Below are positions 49,444 through 62,200 of a DNA stretch of 64,000 bases, piece after piece (within the stretch, counting starts at the first letter, position 1; each line of letters begins with the position of its first letter). The stretch is from Myxococcus stipitatus (GTDB lineage Bacteria; Myxococcota; Myxococcia; Myxococcales; Myxococcaceae). Under the pieces are notes generated by a model, which saw only the letters and a list, made by a program, of their open reading frames with translations, was not told the origin of the DNA and ran no database searches. Position numbers and translations under genes: made by a program. The DNA lies in the NCBI RefSeq assembly GCF_037414475.1, contig NZ_CP147913.1, forward strand, positions 9,496,501 to 9,560,500. Direction: 5' to 3'.

Positions 49444-49463
49444 AAGGTCCGATAACATGCGTT
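49444..49463 (+). repeat. attR: right copy of the 20-bp att core
   Basis: Identical to 32871-32890. It overlaps the XerC arm, the centre and two bases of the XerD arm of dif. Confidence 0.85.
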
Positions 49464-49472
49464 ATGTAAACT
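49445..49472 (+). other. dif: chromosomal dif site (XerC/XerD recombination site)
   Basis: The XerC arm is AGGTCCGATAA (49445-49455), the centre CATGCG (49456-49461) and the XerD arm TTATGTAAACT (49462-49472). The 11-6-11 geometry and imperfect dyad symmetry are those of bacterial dif. The XerD arm is identical to that of B. subtilis dif and 9/11 to E. coli as I recall them. dif resolves chromosome dimers at the replication terminus and is a target of Xer-exploiting elements. Confidence 0.85.
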
Positions 49473-49825
49473 AAGTGGATGGATTCCAAGGGGCGTTTTC
49501 CGGCGGTTCTTCCCCGCTGCCATGGGCCTCCTGGGCTGCGTCACCTGGGGCCTGGGCCGCATTGGTCCGAGGCTCTGGCAGACCTGGTGGGCGCTGATCC
49601 CCGTATCCGCGGTGCGACTTCCGGCTGAGTCCTGGGTGTCTGGGTCCTAGCCCCATGGCGCGTGGGTCCACGGCGAGCAACACGGTTCATGACTCATTGC
49701 GCTGGCAAGGCCTCCCCTGGCTGCTCGGGACTACTGCGACGGTTCTGCTGTTCTTTTCCCGATTGACCGAGCCCATGGGTTCCCGCAGAACCGGCGGGAC
49801 CCCCGGCCCTGGAAAGGACCTGTCC
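49473..49825 (+). promoter_or_regulatory. intergenic region upstream of the S46 peptidase
   Basis: This 353-bp host region follows dif and contains no gene with natural composition. GGAAAGGA just before 49826 is the ribosome binding site of the peptidase. No clear promoter hexamers were found. Confidence 0.3.
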
Positions 49826-51952
49826 ATGAAACGGTTGTTCCTGATTGCCACCCTCGTCGGTGCGGCGCCCGCGCTCGCCGATGAAGGCATGTGGACGTAC
49901 AACAACTTCCCGTCCGCGAAGGTGAAGGAGAAATACGGCTTCGACCCCTCGCAGGAGTGGCTCGACAAGGTGCGGCTGTCCTCGGCGCGAATGGCGGGCG
50001 GCTGTTCGGCCAGCTTCGTGTCCCCCAACGGCCTGGTGATGACCAATCACCACTGCGCCCGCGGCTGTATCGAGCAGCTGTCCGGGGCCAAGAAGGACTA
50101 CATCGCCAACGGCTTCTACGCGAAGACCGCCGCCGAGGAGACCCAGTGCCCGGCGATGGAGCTCAACCAGCTGGTGCAGATCACCGACGTCACCGCGACG
50201 CTGAACAAGGCGACCCAGGGGCTGACCGGCAAGGCGTACAGCGACACGCTCAAGGCGAAGATGTCGGAGCTCGAGCAGTCCTGCTCCGCTGGCGACGCGA
50301 AGCTTCGCTGTGACGTCGTCACCCTGTACCAGGGCGGCCAGTACAACCTGTACAAGTACCGCCGCTTCCAGGACGTCCGCCTGGTGATGGCGCCCGAGCA
50401 CGCCATTGCGTTCTTCGGCGGCGACCCGGACAACTTCGAGTTCCCGCGCTACGACCTGGACGTGACCTTCCTGCGCGTCTACGAGGACGGCAAGCCGGCC
50501 ACCACGGACCACTACTTCAAGTGGTCCGACAAGAGCGTCAAGGAAGGCGACCTGACGTTCATCTCCGGCCACCCCGGCCGCACCTCGCGCAAGCTGACCA
50601 TCGCGGAGCTGGAGTACCAGCGCGATGTGGCGATGCCGAAGCAGCTCTTCATGATGTCCGAGCTGCGCGGCATGGTGACCGAGTTCCAGAAGCGCGGCCC
50701 TGAGCAGAAGCGCATCTCGAGCAACCTGCTCTTCGGCGTGGAGAACGGCCTGAAGGCCGTCAAGGGCCGGCTCGAGGCGCTCCAGGACAAGACGTTCTTC
50801 GCCCAGAAGGTCGCGGCCGAGCAGGAGCTGCGCAAGAAGGTCGAAGCCAACCCGGAGATGAAGAAGAAGTACGGTGCGGCGTGGGATGAGGTCGCCAAGG
50901 CCCAGGCCCAGTTCGTCAACGTCCGGAAGGACCTGGCCTACATGGAGGGCGGCAGCGGCCTGTCCTCCAGCCTGTTCAGCATCGCCAAGACGCTGGTCCG
51001 CGCCTCCGAGGAGCTCCCCAAGGAGAACGGTCAGCGCCTGCGCGAGTTCAACCAGGCGGGTCTGCCGGCCCTTCAGGCCAACCTGTTCAGCCAGGCGCCC
51101 ATCTACCCGGAGCTGGAGATTCTCCGCCTGAGCTTCGGCCTGACGAAGATGCGCGAGGAGCTGGGCTCCAACCACCCGTTCGTCAAGAAGGTGCTCGGCA
51201 AGGAGTCGCCGGACAAGCTGGCGGCCCGGCTGGTGAAGGGCTCCAAGCTGTGCGTGCTGAAGGACGTGAAGGGCTCCAAGGTGTGTGACGTGTCCGTCCG
51301 CAAGAGCCTGTTCGACGGCGGCAAGGCGGCCATCGCGGCCTCCAAGGACCCGATGATCCAGATGGCGCTCCTGGTGGACGGCGACGCCCGGGCCATCCGT
51401 AAGAACGTCGAGGAGAACATCGACGCGGTCATCAAGAAGAACTCGGAGCTGGTGGCCCAGGCCAAGTTCGACGTCTATGGCACCAACCAGTACCCGGACG
51501 CGACGTTCACCCTGCGCCTGTCGTACGGCTCGGTGAAGGGCTACATGGAGGATGGCAAGCAGGTGGCGCCCATCACCCAGATGGCGGGCACCTTCGAGCA
51601 CGCCACGGGCGAGGACCCCTTCGCGCTGCCTCCGTCCTGGCTGAAGGCCGAGAAGCACCTCGACGGCGCCACGTCGATGAACATGGTCACCACCAACGAC
51701 ATCATCGGTGGCAACTCGGGCTCGCCGGTCATCAACAAGGACGCGGAGATCGTCGGCCTGGTGTTCGACGGCAACATCCAGTCCCTGGGTGGCGAGTACG
51801 GCTTCGATGAGACGTCGAACCGCGCGGTGTCCGTGCACAGCGACGCCATCATCGAGTCGCTGAAGAAGATCTACGGCGCCACCCGCGTGCTCGAGGAGCT
51901 GCGTCCCGGCAGCACCCAGGTGCCCCCGGTCAAGGCCAACCCGGCCGGGTGA
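49826..51952 (+). CDS. S46-family dipeptidyl-peptidase (DPP7/DPP11 type), periplasmic
   Basis: This 708-residue protein has a signal peptide (MKRLFLIATLVGAAPALA). The S46 chymotrypsin-like domain has the catalytic histidine in GLVMTNHHC (about residue 75), an aspartate region FGGDPDNFEFPRYDLDVTF and the serine in IIGGNSGSPV. Family members remove dipeptides from peptide N-termini in the periplasm, serving amino-acid nutrition. That suits a predatory, protein-feeding myxobacterium. ATG 49826 begins the signal peptide; the frame is open upstream but unnatural. A strong terminator follows. Confidence 0.9.
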   Translation: MKRLFLIATLVGAAPALADEGMWTYNNFPSAKVKEKYGFDPSQEWLDKVRLSSARMAGGCSASFVSPNGLVMTNHHCARGCIEQLSGAKKDYIANGFYAKTAAEETQCPAMELNQLVQITDVTATLNKATQGLTGKAYSDTLKAKMSELEQSCSAGDAKLRCDVVTLYQGGQYNLYKYRRFQDVRLVMAPEHAIAFFGGDPDNFEFPRYDLDVTFLRVYEDGKPATTDHYFKWSDKSVKEGDLTFISGHPGRTSRKLTIAELEYQRDVAMPKQLFMMSELRGMVTEFQKRGPEQKRISSNLLFGVENGLKAVKGRLEALQDKTFFAQKVAAEQELRKKVEANPEMKKKYGAAWDEVAKAQAQFVNVRKDLAYMEGGSGLSSSLFSIAKTLVRASEELPKENGQRLREFNQAGLPALQANLFSQAPIYPELEILRLSFGLTKMREELGSNHPFVKKVLGKESPDKLAARLVKGSKLCVLKDVKGSKVCDVSVRKSLFDGGKAAIAASKDPMIQMALLVDGDARAIRKNVEENIDAVIKKNSELVAQAKFDVYGTNQYPDATFTLRLSYGSVKGYMEDGKQVAPITQMAGTFEHATGEDPFALPPSWLKAEKHLDGATSMNMVTTNDIIGGNSGSPVINKDAEIVGLVFDGNIQSLGGEYGFDETSNRAVSVHSDAIIESLKKIYGATRVLEELRPGSTQVPPVKANPAG

Positions 51953-52005
51953 TGCATCCCGCATGAAGGGGCCCGGGCGTCACAGCCCGCGCCCCTGAAG
52001 CACGA

Positions 52006-52048
52006 AGAGGCTGCCTGGGCCGAACCGCCAGGCAGCCTCTCTTGTTTT
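52006..52048 (+). terminator. intrinsic terminator of the S46 peptidase gene
   Basis: AGAGGCTGCCTGG (52006-52018) pairs with CCAGGCAGCCTCT (52028-52040), and CTTGTTTT follows. Confidence 0.88.
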
Positions 52049-52079
52049 CAGCACCCCGCCCTTCGCCTTCGCGAGCCCC

Positions 52080-52622
52080 CTACCCTTGGGTCCTCCGGTA
52101 CCAGGCCAGCGCCTCGGCCTCGGCCCGTTGAATCCATGCGTTCTTGCTGTCGCTGTAGGCGTGGGAGTCGTCCGGGTGCAGGTTCCGGCACCGCGCCTTC
52201 TCCTCGTCGTAGGCGGCGGCGACCTCCGGGTGCTGCCGGAGATAGTCTCGGAACGCCAGGTGCCGGACCACCTCCGGCGAGCCTTCCCTGTAGCAGTGAA
52301 GCTGGGCCACCCTGCGACCCGTCACGGCATCGGCCTTCGTGCAGTAGCGGCGGCCTGGCAAGCCCAGCTCTCCCCACCACTCGTAGCCGAGGGCCTCGAT
52401 TCTCTCCTGACGGCCATCGAGCGCCGCCAGGTCGGTCACCACGGGCATGAGGTCCAGGATGGGCTTGGCGTGAATGCCCGGAATGGCCGTCGAGCCCACG
52501 TGGTGGACGACGCGCAGCAGGTCCGGGCCCAGGGCCTTCGCGAGGGCCAGGGCCTCTGTCCTGGCCTCGTCCGCCCAGCGAGCGTCATGGGGAAACAGTT
52601 CGACCCGGATCGGCGGCGGCAT
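52080..52622 (-). CDS. GrpB/UPF0157-family nucleotidyltransferase-like protein
   Basis: This 180-residue protein has the GrpB hallmarks VHHVGSTAIPGIHAKPILDLM, RYCTKADAVTGRRVAQLHCY and FRDYLRQHPEVAAAYDEEK. The fold is nucleotidyltransferase-like; the cellular reaction is unknown. ATG 52622 gives the standard start. It lies downstream of guaA on the same strand, separated by 104 bp. Confidence 0.85.
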   Translation of the reverse strand: MPPPIRVELFPHDARWADEARTEALALAKALGPDLLRVVHHVGSTAIPGIHAKPILDLMPVVTDLAALDGRQERIEALGYEWWGELGLPGRRYCTKADAVTGRRVAQLHCYREGSPEVVRHLAFRDYLRQHPEVAAAYDEEKARCRNLHPDDSHAYSDSKNAWIQRAEAEALAWYRRTQG

Positions 52623-52726
52623 CTGTGCTCCAGTCGTGAGACTGTCTGCGGAACCTCGGAACCCAGGTGCGCCCACCCGGCGCCGGAGGTGGTGTTGCCA
52701 CCAACGCGAGTGGGCGACGGCCCGGC

Positions 52727-54280
<1,554 letters not shown>

Positions 54281-54379
54281 CGGAGTTCTCCATGGGGGCG
54301 TCGTTGACGGCTGGGGGCCCTTATCGCTACAAACTTCCGGAAAGCAACGCCCAAGTCCCCTCAATTGTTCGAGGTCCGG

Positions 54380-55000
54380 ATGCTCCGCCGCCTGTCCGCT
54401 CCCACTGCTGCAATCTTCTTGTCTCTCTCCGCCACTGGATGCGTGAAGGAAATCTCCTCCGACGAGCGGCTGGACCGCTCCACGCAGAACCTGGCGATGA
54501 AGGACACGCCGGGAGTCTCCGAGCTCCAGAAGCTCACCTGTGAAGACACCACGGATGCTCTGGGCAAGGCCCGCAACGTGAACCGGCCGGAGACCGACCG
54601 GCTGGTCGACTACATCGAGCTGTACACCTCGCTGCGCAAGCGCACCGCCACCTTCGAGGAGGCGATGAACCGCAACCCGGACCTGAGCTACCGGGAGGGC
54701 AGCCAGCAGATCGTCAACGCGAAGGACTCCTGCATCCAGCAGACGGCCGACGTGAAGCTGGAGTTCGAGACGTACATGCGCGAGCTGGTGGCCGTGCCCA
54801 CGGTCCAGGAGATCAAGGGCGGCAACACCGTCACCATCGCCCGCCTGGACTTCAACACGCTCCGCCAGGCCATCGAGACCCTGGAGCCCGACGACAAGGA
54901 CTCCCTGCTGGACCGCGTCTCCAACGCCGAGAAGAAGATCCCCGCCGCCGCCGGCGCGGAAGAGTCTTCCGGGGCCGGCGGGCGCAAGGGCCGCAAGTAG
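54380..55000 (+). CDS. lipoprotein of unknown function
   Basis: This 206-residue protein has a lipoprotein signal (MLRRLSAPTAAIFLSLSATGC). A helical, charged domain follows (TDRLVDYIELYTSLRKRTAT; QQTADVKLEFETYMRELVAV), ending in a Gly/Lys tail. GAGG precedes ATG 54380. It is inserted head-on between guaA and guaB, and its end is separated from guaB by a terminator. No family recognised. Confidence 0.75.
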   Translation: MLRRLSAPTAAIFLSLSATGCVKEISSDERLDRSTQNLAMKDTPGVSELQKLTCEDTTDALGKARNVNRPETDRLVDYIELYTSLRKRTATFEEAMNRNPDLSYREGSQQIVNAKDSCIQQTADVKLEFETYMRELVAVPTVQEIKGGNTVTIARLDFNTLRQAIETLEPDDKDSLLDRVSNAEKKIPAAAGAEESSGAGGRKGRK

Positions 55001-55034
55001 CCTCGCTTCCCCCGTCCCGGCCAACGGGACATCC

Positions 55035-55067
55035 GAGGGCCCCGCCTCCTGGCGCGGGCCCTCTTTT
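55035..55067 (+). terminator. intrinsic terminator of the lipoprotein gene
   Basis: GAGGGCCCCGC (55035-55045) pairs with GCGGGCCCTC (55054-55063) with one bulge, followed by TTTT. It lies between convergent genes. Confidence 0.8.
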
Positions 55068-55138
55068 CGTGCGGGACACCGACACGACGAACACGGGCGG
55101 GGAACTCAAGGCCCCGCCCGGCACCCCACCGCGGAGGG

Positions 55139-56596
<1,458 letters not shown>

Positions 56597-56655
56597 GGGC
56601 GGCGCTCCCGGGGCGGCGATTGGGCCCGCGGGCACCAGCGCCCTGCGGGTGCGGT

Positions 56656-56684
56656 TCCATACGAGTTACGTTGACGCCACGCAA
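56656..56684 (-). promoter_or_regulatory. possible guaB promoter
   Basis: Read on the minus strand, TTGCGT and TATGGA are separated by 17 bp and end about 60 bp before the guaB ATG. The consensus match is modest. Confidence 0.35.
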
Positions 56685-56773
56685 CCCGGAAGGGTGGACT
56701 TTTTGACGCCCGTTCACTCGCACTTCGAGCGATAATCCGACCGACTTTTCACTCTCGTCTCAGGAACCGGGCT

Positions 56774-59044
56774 TTGACGGAATCGAATCAGGCGGCGGTC
56801 GGGCTCGTGGTGAAGCTGCCATTCGCGACGCCCGAGGAGTTCCTGGCGAAGTATGGCGGCAACGTCACGAAGGGGGGCATCTACCTGCGCGCTCGCGCGG
56901 TGAAGCCGCCCGGGACGGCTGTCACGCTGGACCTCCGTCTGGCGAGCGGCGAGCGCATCATCCACGCCCAGGCCGTCGTCCACTTCGTCACCGGGCAGGG
57001 AGGCCAGGGCGTGCTGGGCATGGGCCTGCGCTTCCTGGCGTTGGACCCCCAGACGCGCCGCCTCCTCGACCTGGCGGTCGCCACCCTCCCCCATGCCCAG
57101 TCGGACATGCCCCCGGTCCCCTCCGGCGTCGGCACGCCGGACTACACCGTCCCACCCGCGCAGCAGATGCCAAGCCCCACGGTGGCGGTGACGCCCCAGG
57201 CCGCTCCGGCGAGCAGTGAGCCTGTGGCCCCCGCGCCCGCGGTGATGATGTCGGACGCGGCGTTGGGGTTGAGCACGGAGGAGCCCAAGCGCGCGGGGCT
57301 GGTGATTGGCATCGACCTGGGAACGACGAACTCGTGCGCCGCGTATGTGCGCAACGGCCGCCCAGGCGTGCTCAACAGTCGTGAGGGCCACAACACCGTG
57401 CCCTCCATCATCGCCGTCAACACGCGCGGCAAGCTGGTCGTGGGCCACCCCGCCAAGGGGCAGATGCTCACCAATCCCCGGCAGACGGTGTACGGCGCCA
57501 AGCGGCTGGTGGGCCGCGCGTACGGGTCCACCATCGTCGAGCACATCAAGGACAAGTTCCACTACGAGATCACCGCCGGAGAGAATGGCGACGCGGGCGT
57601 GAAGCTGTCGGACCGCGTCTATTCGCTCCAGCAGATCTCCGCGCTCATCCTCCGCGAGGTCCGCGAGGTGGCGCAGAACCAGTTGGGCCAGGTGGTGTCG
57701 CGCGCCGTCGTCACCGTCCCCGCGTACTACAACGACAACCAGCGGCAGGCGGTGCGCGAGGCCGGCAAGCTGGCGGGGCTCTACGTCGAGCGCATCCTCA
57801 ACGAGCCCACCGCGGCGGCGCTGGCCTACGGCTATGGCCGCAAGCTCAACCAGCGCGTGCTCGTGTACGACCTGGGGGGTGGCACCTTCGACGCCTCGGT
57901 GTTGGAGCTGACCGACAACGTCTACGAGGTCATCTCCACCGGCGGCGACACGTTCCTGGGCGGCATCGACTTCGACAACGCCATCGTCACGTACCTGCTC
58001 GAGGAGTTCCAGAAGAAGACGGGGCGTGCCTTCCAGGGCGACCGCGTGGCCATGCAGCGCATCAACGACGCGGCGGAGCGCGCGAAGTGCGCGCTGTCGG
58101 AGCGCTCGGAGATGCGGGTGCACGTGGCCTTCGTCACGATGATCGACGACAAGCCGTTCGACCTGGACGTCACGCTGACCCGGCAGAAGCTCGTCGAGCT
58201 GACCGAGAAGCTGGTGGTCCGCACCATCCAGGTCTGCGAGGAGGTCCTCAAGGCGAAGAACCTGGGCCCCAAGGACATCGACGAGGTCATCCTCGTGGGA
58301 GGCCAGAGCCGCTTCCCGCTGGTGCACGAGAAGATCACCCGCTTCTTCGGCAAGCCCCCCAGCAAGGGCGTCCACCCGGACGAGGCCGTGGCGCTGGGCG
58401 CCGCGCTGCTGGCGCACAGCCTGGGGCAGTTGGAGGGCGTGGTCCTCATCGACGTGTTGCCCATGGCCATCGGCGTGGGGCTGCCGGGAGGGCGCTTCAA
58501 GCCGGTGCTCGAGCGCAACACCTCGCTGCCCTCCACCAAGTCCTACTCCCTGGCCACGCACCGCGATGGGCAGACGGAGCTGGAGCTCACCGTCTTTCAA
58601 GGCGACTCCGACAAGGCCTCCGACAACGAGTACCTGGGGACGCTCAAGCTCACGGGGTTGCCTCGGTTGCCTCGCGGCTCCGTCCAGGTGTCCGTGACGT
58701 TCGAGGTGAACAACGAGTCGTTGCTCAAGGTGACCGCGCGAGAGTCGTCCAGCGGCCGTGAGGTGACGAGCACCTTCTCCACGCGCGACACGCCCGAGGC
58801 CGTGAAGGCCAAGCTGGAGCAACTCGACGTGGAGGTTTCGGGGACCCCTGGCGGAGGAACCCAACCCCAAACACCGCGGATGAAGGCCCCTGTGGGTGGA
58901 GCAACTGCTTCGCCGCCGCGTGTCGTCCAATCGCAAATCAACGCATCGGCTCAGTCAGGCGCACAGGCCGTCGCACCTGCCGTGACTGCGTCCAGGACAC
59001 GGGGTTTCATGGGCTGGCTCAAGGGTTTGTTTAACAGACCGTGA
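56774..59044 (+). CDS. Hsp70 (DnaK-like) with an N-terminal PilZ-like domain
   Basis: This is a 756-residue protein. Residues 1-110 form a PilZ-like domain of the Myxococcus-specific type (KYGGNVTKGGIYLRARAVKP, then LGMGLRFLALDP) without the RxxxR c-di-GMP motif. A Pro/Ala linker leads to a full Hsp70: ATPase motifs GIDLGTTNSC (about 177), VYDLGGGTFDASV and VILVGGQSRFPLV, then a beta-type substrate-binding domain and a short tail without EEVD. A TTG start is supported by AGGAACC 7 bp upstream. DnaK homologues (SglK/StkA) are needed for social motility and exopolysaccharide in M. xanthus; this could be the orthologue, but I cannot confirm it. It diverges from guaB. Confidence 0.82.
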   Translation: MTESNQAAVGLVVKLPFATPEEFLAKYGGNVTKGGIYLRARAVKPPGTAVTLDLRLASGERIIHAQAVVHFVTGQGGQGVLGMGLRFLALDPQTRRLLDLAVATLPHAQSDMPPVPSGVGTPDYTVPPAQQMPSPTVAVTPQAAPASSEPVAPAPAVMMSDAALGLSTEEPKRAGLVIGIDLGTTNSCAAYVRNGRPGVLNSREGHNTVPSIIAVNTRGKLVVGHPAKGQMLTNPRQTVYGAKRLVGRAYGSTIVEHIKDKFHYEITAGENGDAGVKLSDRVYSLQQISALILREVREVAQNQLGQVVSRAVVTVPAYYNDNQRQAVREAGKLAGLYVERILNEPTAAALAYGYGRKLNQRVLVYDLGGGTFDASVLELTDNVYEVISTGGDTFLGGIDFDNAIVTYLLEEFQKKTGRAFQGDRVAMQRINDAAERAKCALSERSEMRVHVAFVTMIDDKPFDLDVTLTRQKLVELTEKLVVRTIQVCEEVLKAKNLGPKDIDEVILVGGQSRFPLVHEKITRFFGKPPSKGVHPDEAVALGAALLAHSLGQLEGVVLIDVLPMAIGVGLPGGRFKPVLERNTSLPSTKSYSLATHRDGQTELELTVFQGDSDKASDNEYLGTLKLTGLPRLPRGSVQVSVTFEVNNESLLKVTARESSSGREVTSTFSTRDTPEAVKAKLEQLDVEVSGTPGGGTQPQTPRMKAPVGGATASPPRVVQSQINASAQSGAQAVAPAVTASRTRGFMGWLKGLFNRP

Positions 59045-59200
59045 GCCCCGTCTTGCCACTGTGAGTGGGTTTAGCGGGGCTTAAGCTTCACGCTGGGATT
59101 GTAGATGCATGCTGGGATTCGTTGAGTCCCGCGATTGTCGGGCTCGCCTGTTATTAAGCCGCCGGCCGAAAACAGCCCTGACGAGAGCACCCACCCCCCC
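59045..59200 (+). promoter_or_regulatory. leader of the NRPS gene
   Basis: This 156-bp region has a direct repeat GCTGGGATT (two copies about 20 bp apart, near 59091-59119) and a small hairpin (GAGTCCCG/CGGGCTC, about 59124-59145). The AT content is locally raised. No ribosome binding site of standard strength precedes ATG 59201. Confidence 0.35.
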
Positions 59201-62200
59201 ATGCATGCTCCCTTTCGAGTCCTCACTGACGCCCTCCGTGTGCGCGCTTCCGGAGCGTCGTCTCGGCACCCGCTCTACACCTTCCTGGGTGAGTCCGATG
59301 GAGACGAAGCCGCGCTGACCGCCCTGGAGTTGGACCTCCAGGCGAGGCGGATCGCCGCCGCGCTTCAAGCTCGAGGGGCCGCGGGGCAGCCCGTCCTGCT
59401 GCTCTACCCGCCGGGGCTCGACTACCTGGCCGGCTTCTTTGGTTGTCTTTATGCGGGAGCGGTGGCGGTCCCCGCCTATCCGCCAGACCCGACGCGGCTG
59501 GGACGCACCCTGCCCCGCCTGCGCGCCATCATCCAGGACGCGGGCGCCACGGTGGTGCTCACGACGTCCGGCATCCTCGGGCTCTCCGACTTTATCTTCG
59601 AGCAGGCACCTGACTTCCGCTCGCTCCAATGGCTCTCCACGGATGACCTGCCGGCGGGGGGCGAAGCGTCGTGGCGCGAGCCCGATATCAGCCCCGGCAC
59701 GTTGGCCTTCCTCCAGTACACGTCGGGCTCCACGGGCACGCCCAAGGGCGTGATGCTGTCCCACGCGAACCTGCTGCACAACCTGGGGCTCATCTCCGGC
59801 GCGTTCCAGGTGCGTCAGGACAGCAAGGGCGTCATCTGGCTGCCGCCGTACCACGACATGGGCCTGATTGGCGGCATCCTGCAGCCGCTCTTCGGTGGCT
59901 TCTCCGTGGCTTTGATGTCGCCCATGTCCTTCCTCCAGCGTCCCATGCGCTGGCTGGAGGCGGTCTCCCGTTTTCGCGGCACCATCAGCGGAGGACCCAA
60001 CTTCGCGTTCGAGCTGTGCGCCCGCCGGGCGACGCCCGAGGACGTGCGTGCGTTGGACCTGAGCGCGTGGGAGCTGGCGTTCTGCGGCGCGGAGCCCATC
60101 CGCTCCTCCACGTTGGAGCGCTTCGCGGAGGTGTTCGCTCCCGCGGGCTTCCGCCGGGAGGCGTTCTATCCGTGCTACGGGCTCGCGGAGGCGACGCTCA
60201 TCGTCACCGGTGAGCAGAAGGGCCGTGTTCCGCGCGTGCACGCTCTCGACGATGCCGCGCTGTCTCGCGGCGCCGCGGTCCAGGGCACGGCCGGCGCGCC
60301 GGGCATCCGCTCGCACATCGGCTGTGGAATGAGTCTGGCGGAGCAGCGCCTGCTCATCGTGGACCCGGAGACGCGGGTGCCTCGCGCGGATGGCGAAGTG
60401 GGCGAAATCTGGGTGTCCGGTTCGAGTGTCGCGCTGGGCTACTGGAACAAGCCCGAGCAGACGCGGGAGACCTTCCAGGCGCGCCCCGTGGGGGCCGAGG
60501 ACGGTCCGGACTACCTGCGCACGGGGGACTTGGGGCTCCGGCTCGAGGACGGCCAGGTCATCGTCACGGGCCGGCGCAAGGACCTCATCATCCTGCGTGG
60601 CCGCAATCTGTACCCTCAGGACGTGGAGGCGGTGGTGGAGCGCGCGCACCGGCGCGTGCGTGCGGGAAGCGTGGCGGCGTTCGCCATCGACACGCCGGAG
60701 GGCGAGGCCCTCGCGGTGGTCGCGGAGGTGGCGCGTGAGCTGGCCGAGTCCGGCGACAACGAGGCCCTCGCGGCCGTGGGCGATTCGGTGCGGCAGGCGG
60801 TCGCCAGCGAATTGGAGGTCCAACCTCGGACGGTGGCATTGCTCCCGCCCGGTGCGATTCCCAAGACCTCCAGCGGGAAGATTCAGCGCTTCGCCAGCCG
60901 GGCGGGCCTCGTGTCCGGTGAGCTGTCCATGGTGTGGCGCTCGGACCTGGGGGGCGCATCGACGCAGGCGCCTGCGCGTGAGGCTCCCGCGTCTCGGGTG
61001 CCCGCCGCCGCGCCGACAGCTGCCTCGGCGGAGCTGGAGCAGGCGCTGCGCGAGGAGATCGCCGCCGTCCTGAGCCCGGGGGATTCCTCCACGAGCGTCG
61101 ACCCGAGTGCCCCGCTGACCCGCCTGGGACTGGACTCCCTGGGGGCTGCGGACCTTCAGGCGCGCATCGAGAAGCGGCTGGGGGCCCGCGTCTCCGCCGC
61201 CGTGCTCTTGCAGGACGTGACCCTTCAGGGGCTCATCGCCGAGGTCTCCGGTTCGCGAGGCGCACCTGCTCCGCGTCCAGCTCCCGCCGCGCGCGGTGAG
61301 GCGAACACGGGTTCTTCGCCCGCGTCCTTCGCGCAACAGCGGCTCTGGTTCATCCAGCAGATTGAACCGGCGTCGACCGCGTACCACATCCCCGTGGCCC
61401 TCTCGCTGCGCGGGCCGCTGAACACGGACGCGCTGGAGCGCGCCGTGAAGGAGCTGGTTCGCCGCCACGATGTGCTGCGGACCACGCTCACGTCGAAGGA
61501 CGGAGAGCTGCTCCAGAACGTCCAGGCCCCCAGCCCCGTGAGCATCGAGCGCGTGAGCTCCGATGCCCACGATGCCGAGGAGCGCGCGAGCGTGCTGGAC
61601 GCGGTCGCCGTGCGCGATGGCCAGCGGCCCATGGACCTGGCGACCGGGCCTCTCATCCGCTTCAGCCTGGTGCGCTTCGCACTGGAGGACCATTCGCTGG
61701 TCGTCTCGGTGCACCACCTGGTGGCCGATGGTTGGACCGTGGGTCTGATGGCCCGGGAGTTGGTGGCGCTCTACGGCGCCTTCTCCGAGGGCCGTTCTTC
61801 TCCGCTCCCCGAGCCGCCGTTGCAGTACGGGGATTTCGCCGCGTGGCAGCGCGAGCACTTCACGCCCCAGGCCCTGCGCTCGGAGCTGACGTGGTGGAAG
61901 CAGACGCTCGCGGATGCGCCGTCCTTGTTGGCGCTCCCGACCGACAGGCCGCGCCCACAGCGCCTCTCGTTCCATGGCGCCCGCCGGTCGCGGCTGTTGC
62001 CCGCGGCGGTGGTGACGAAGCTGCACGCCCTGGGGCGGCGTGAAGGTGTCACGCCCTTCGTCAGCGTGCTCACCGCGCTGTCCACCGTGCTGCACCGCTG
62101 GAGCGGCCAGGTGGACTTCGTCCTGGGCTCCGCCGTCTCGGGTCGTGATGTCCCGGGCATTCGTGGGCTGATGGGCGACTGCACCAACTTCGTCCCGCTG

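Larger units (their letters stand above)
32871..49463. mobile_element. 16.6 kb Xer-dependent integrated element (candidate tailless temperate virus) inserted at dif
   Basis: The element is bounded by the direct repeat AAGGTCCGATAACATGCGTT at 32871-32890 and 49444-49463. The right copy is part of an intact dif-like Xer site and the left copy has a degenerate XerD arm. No integrase or recombinase gene was found. Gene order is bipartite. Leftward from 49159 run seven small overlapping genes and an HUH-type Rep. Rightward from 36004 to 45078 run structural/lysis-type genes, including membrane proteins, a transglutaminase-like protein and a lytic transglycosylase. The left edge holds a lipoprotein toxin/immunity pair and a tandem-repeat protein. 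No terminase, portal, tail or Walker-A ATPase was recognised. Sequence shows the element; a viral nature is inferred. Confidence 0.85.

Noticed and set aside
32871..49463. Tyrosine or serine integrase, phage repressor, terminase, portal or Walker-A ATPase inside the element
   Set aside because: I looked for R-H-R-Y, GxxGxGK and helix-turn-helix signatures in every plausible element protein. Only the IS transposase helix-turn-helix was found, so absence is stated as not seen rather than proven.
54281..55024. 248-codon upstream extension of the guaA frame
   Set aside because: guaA starts canonically at GTG 54280 with a ribosome binding site. The extension is antisense to the lipoprotein gene.
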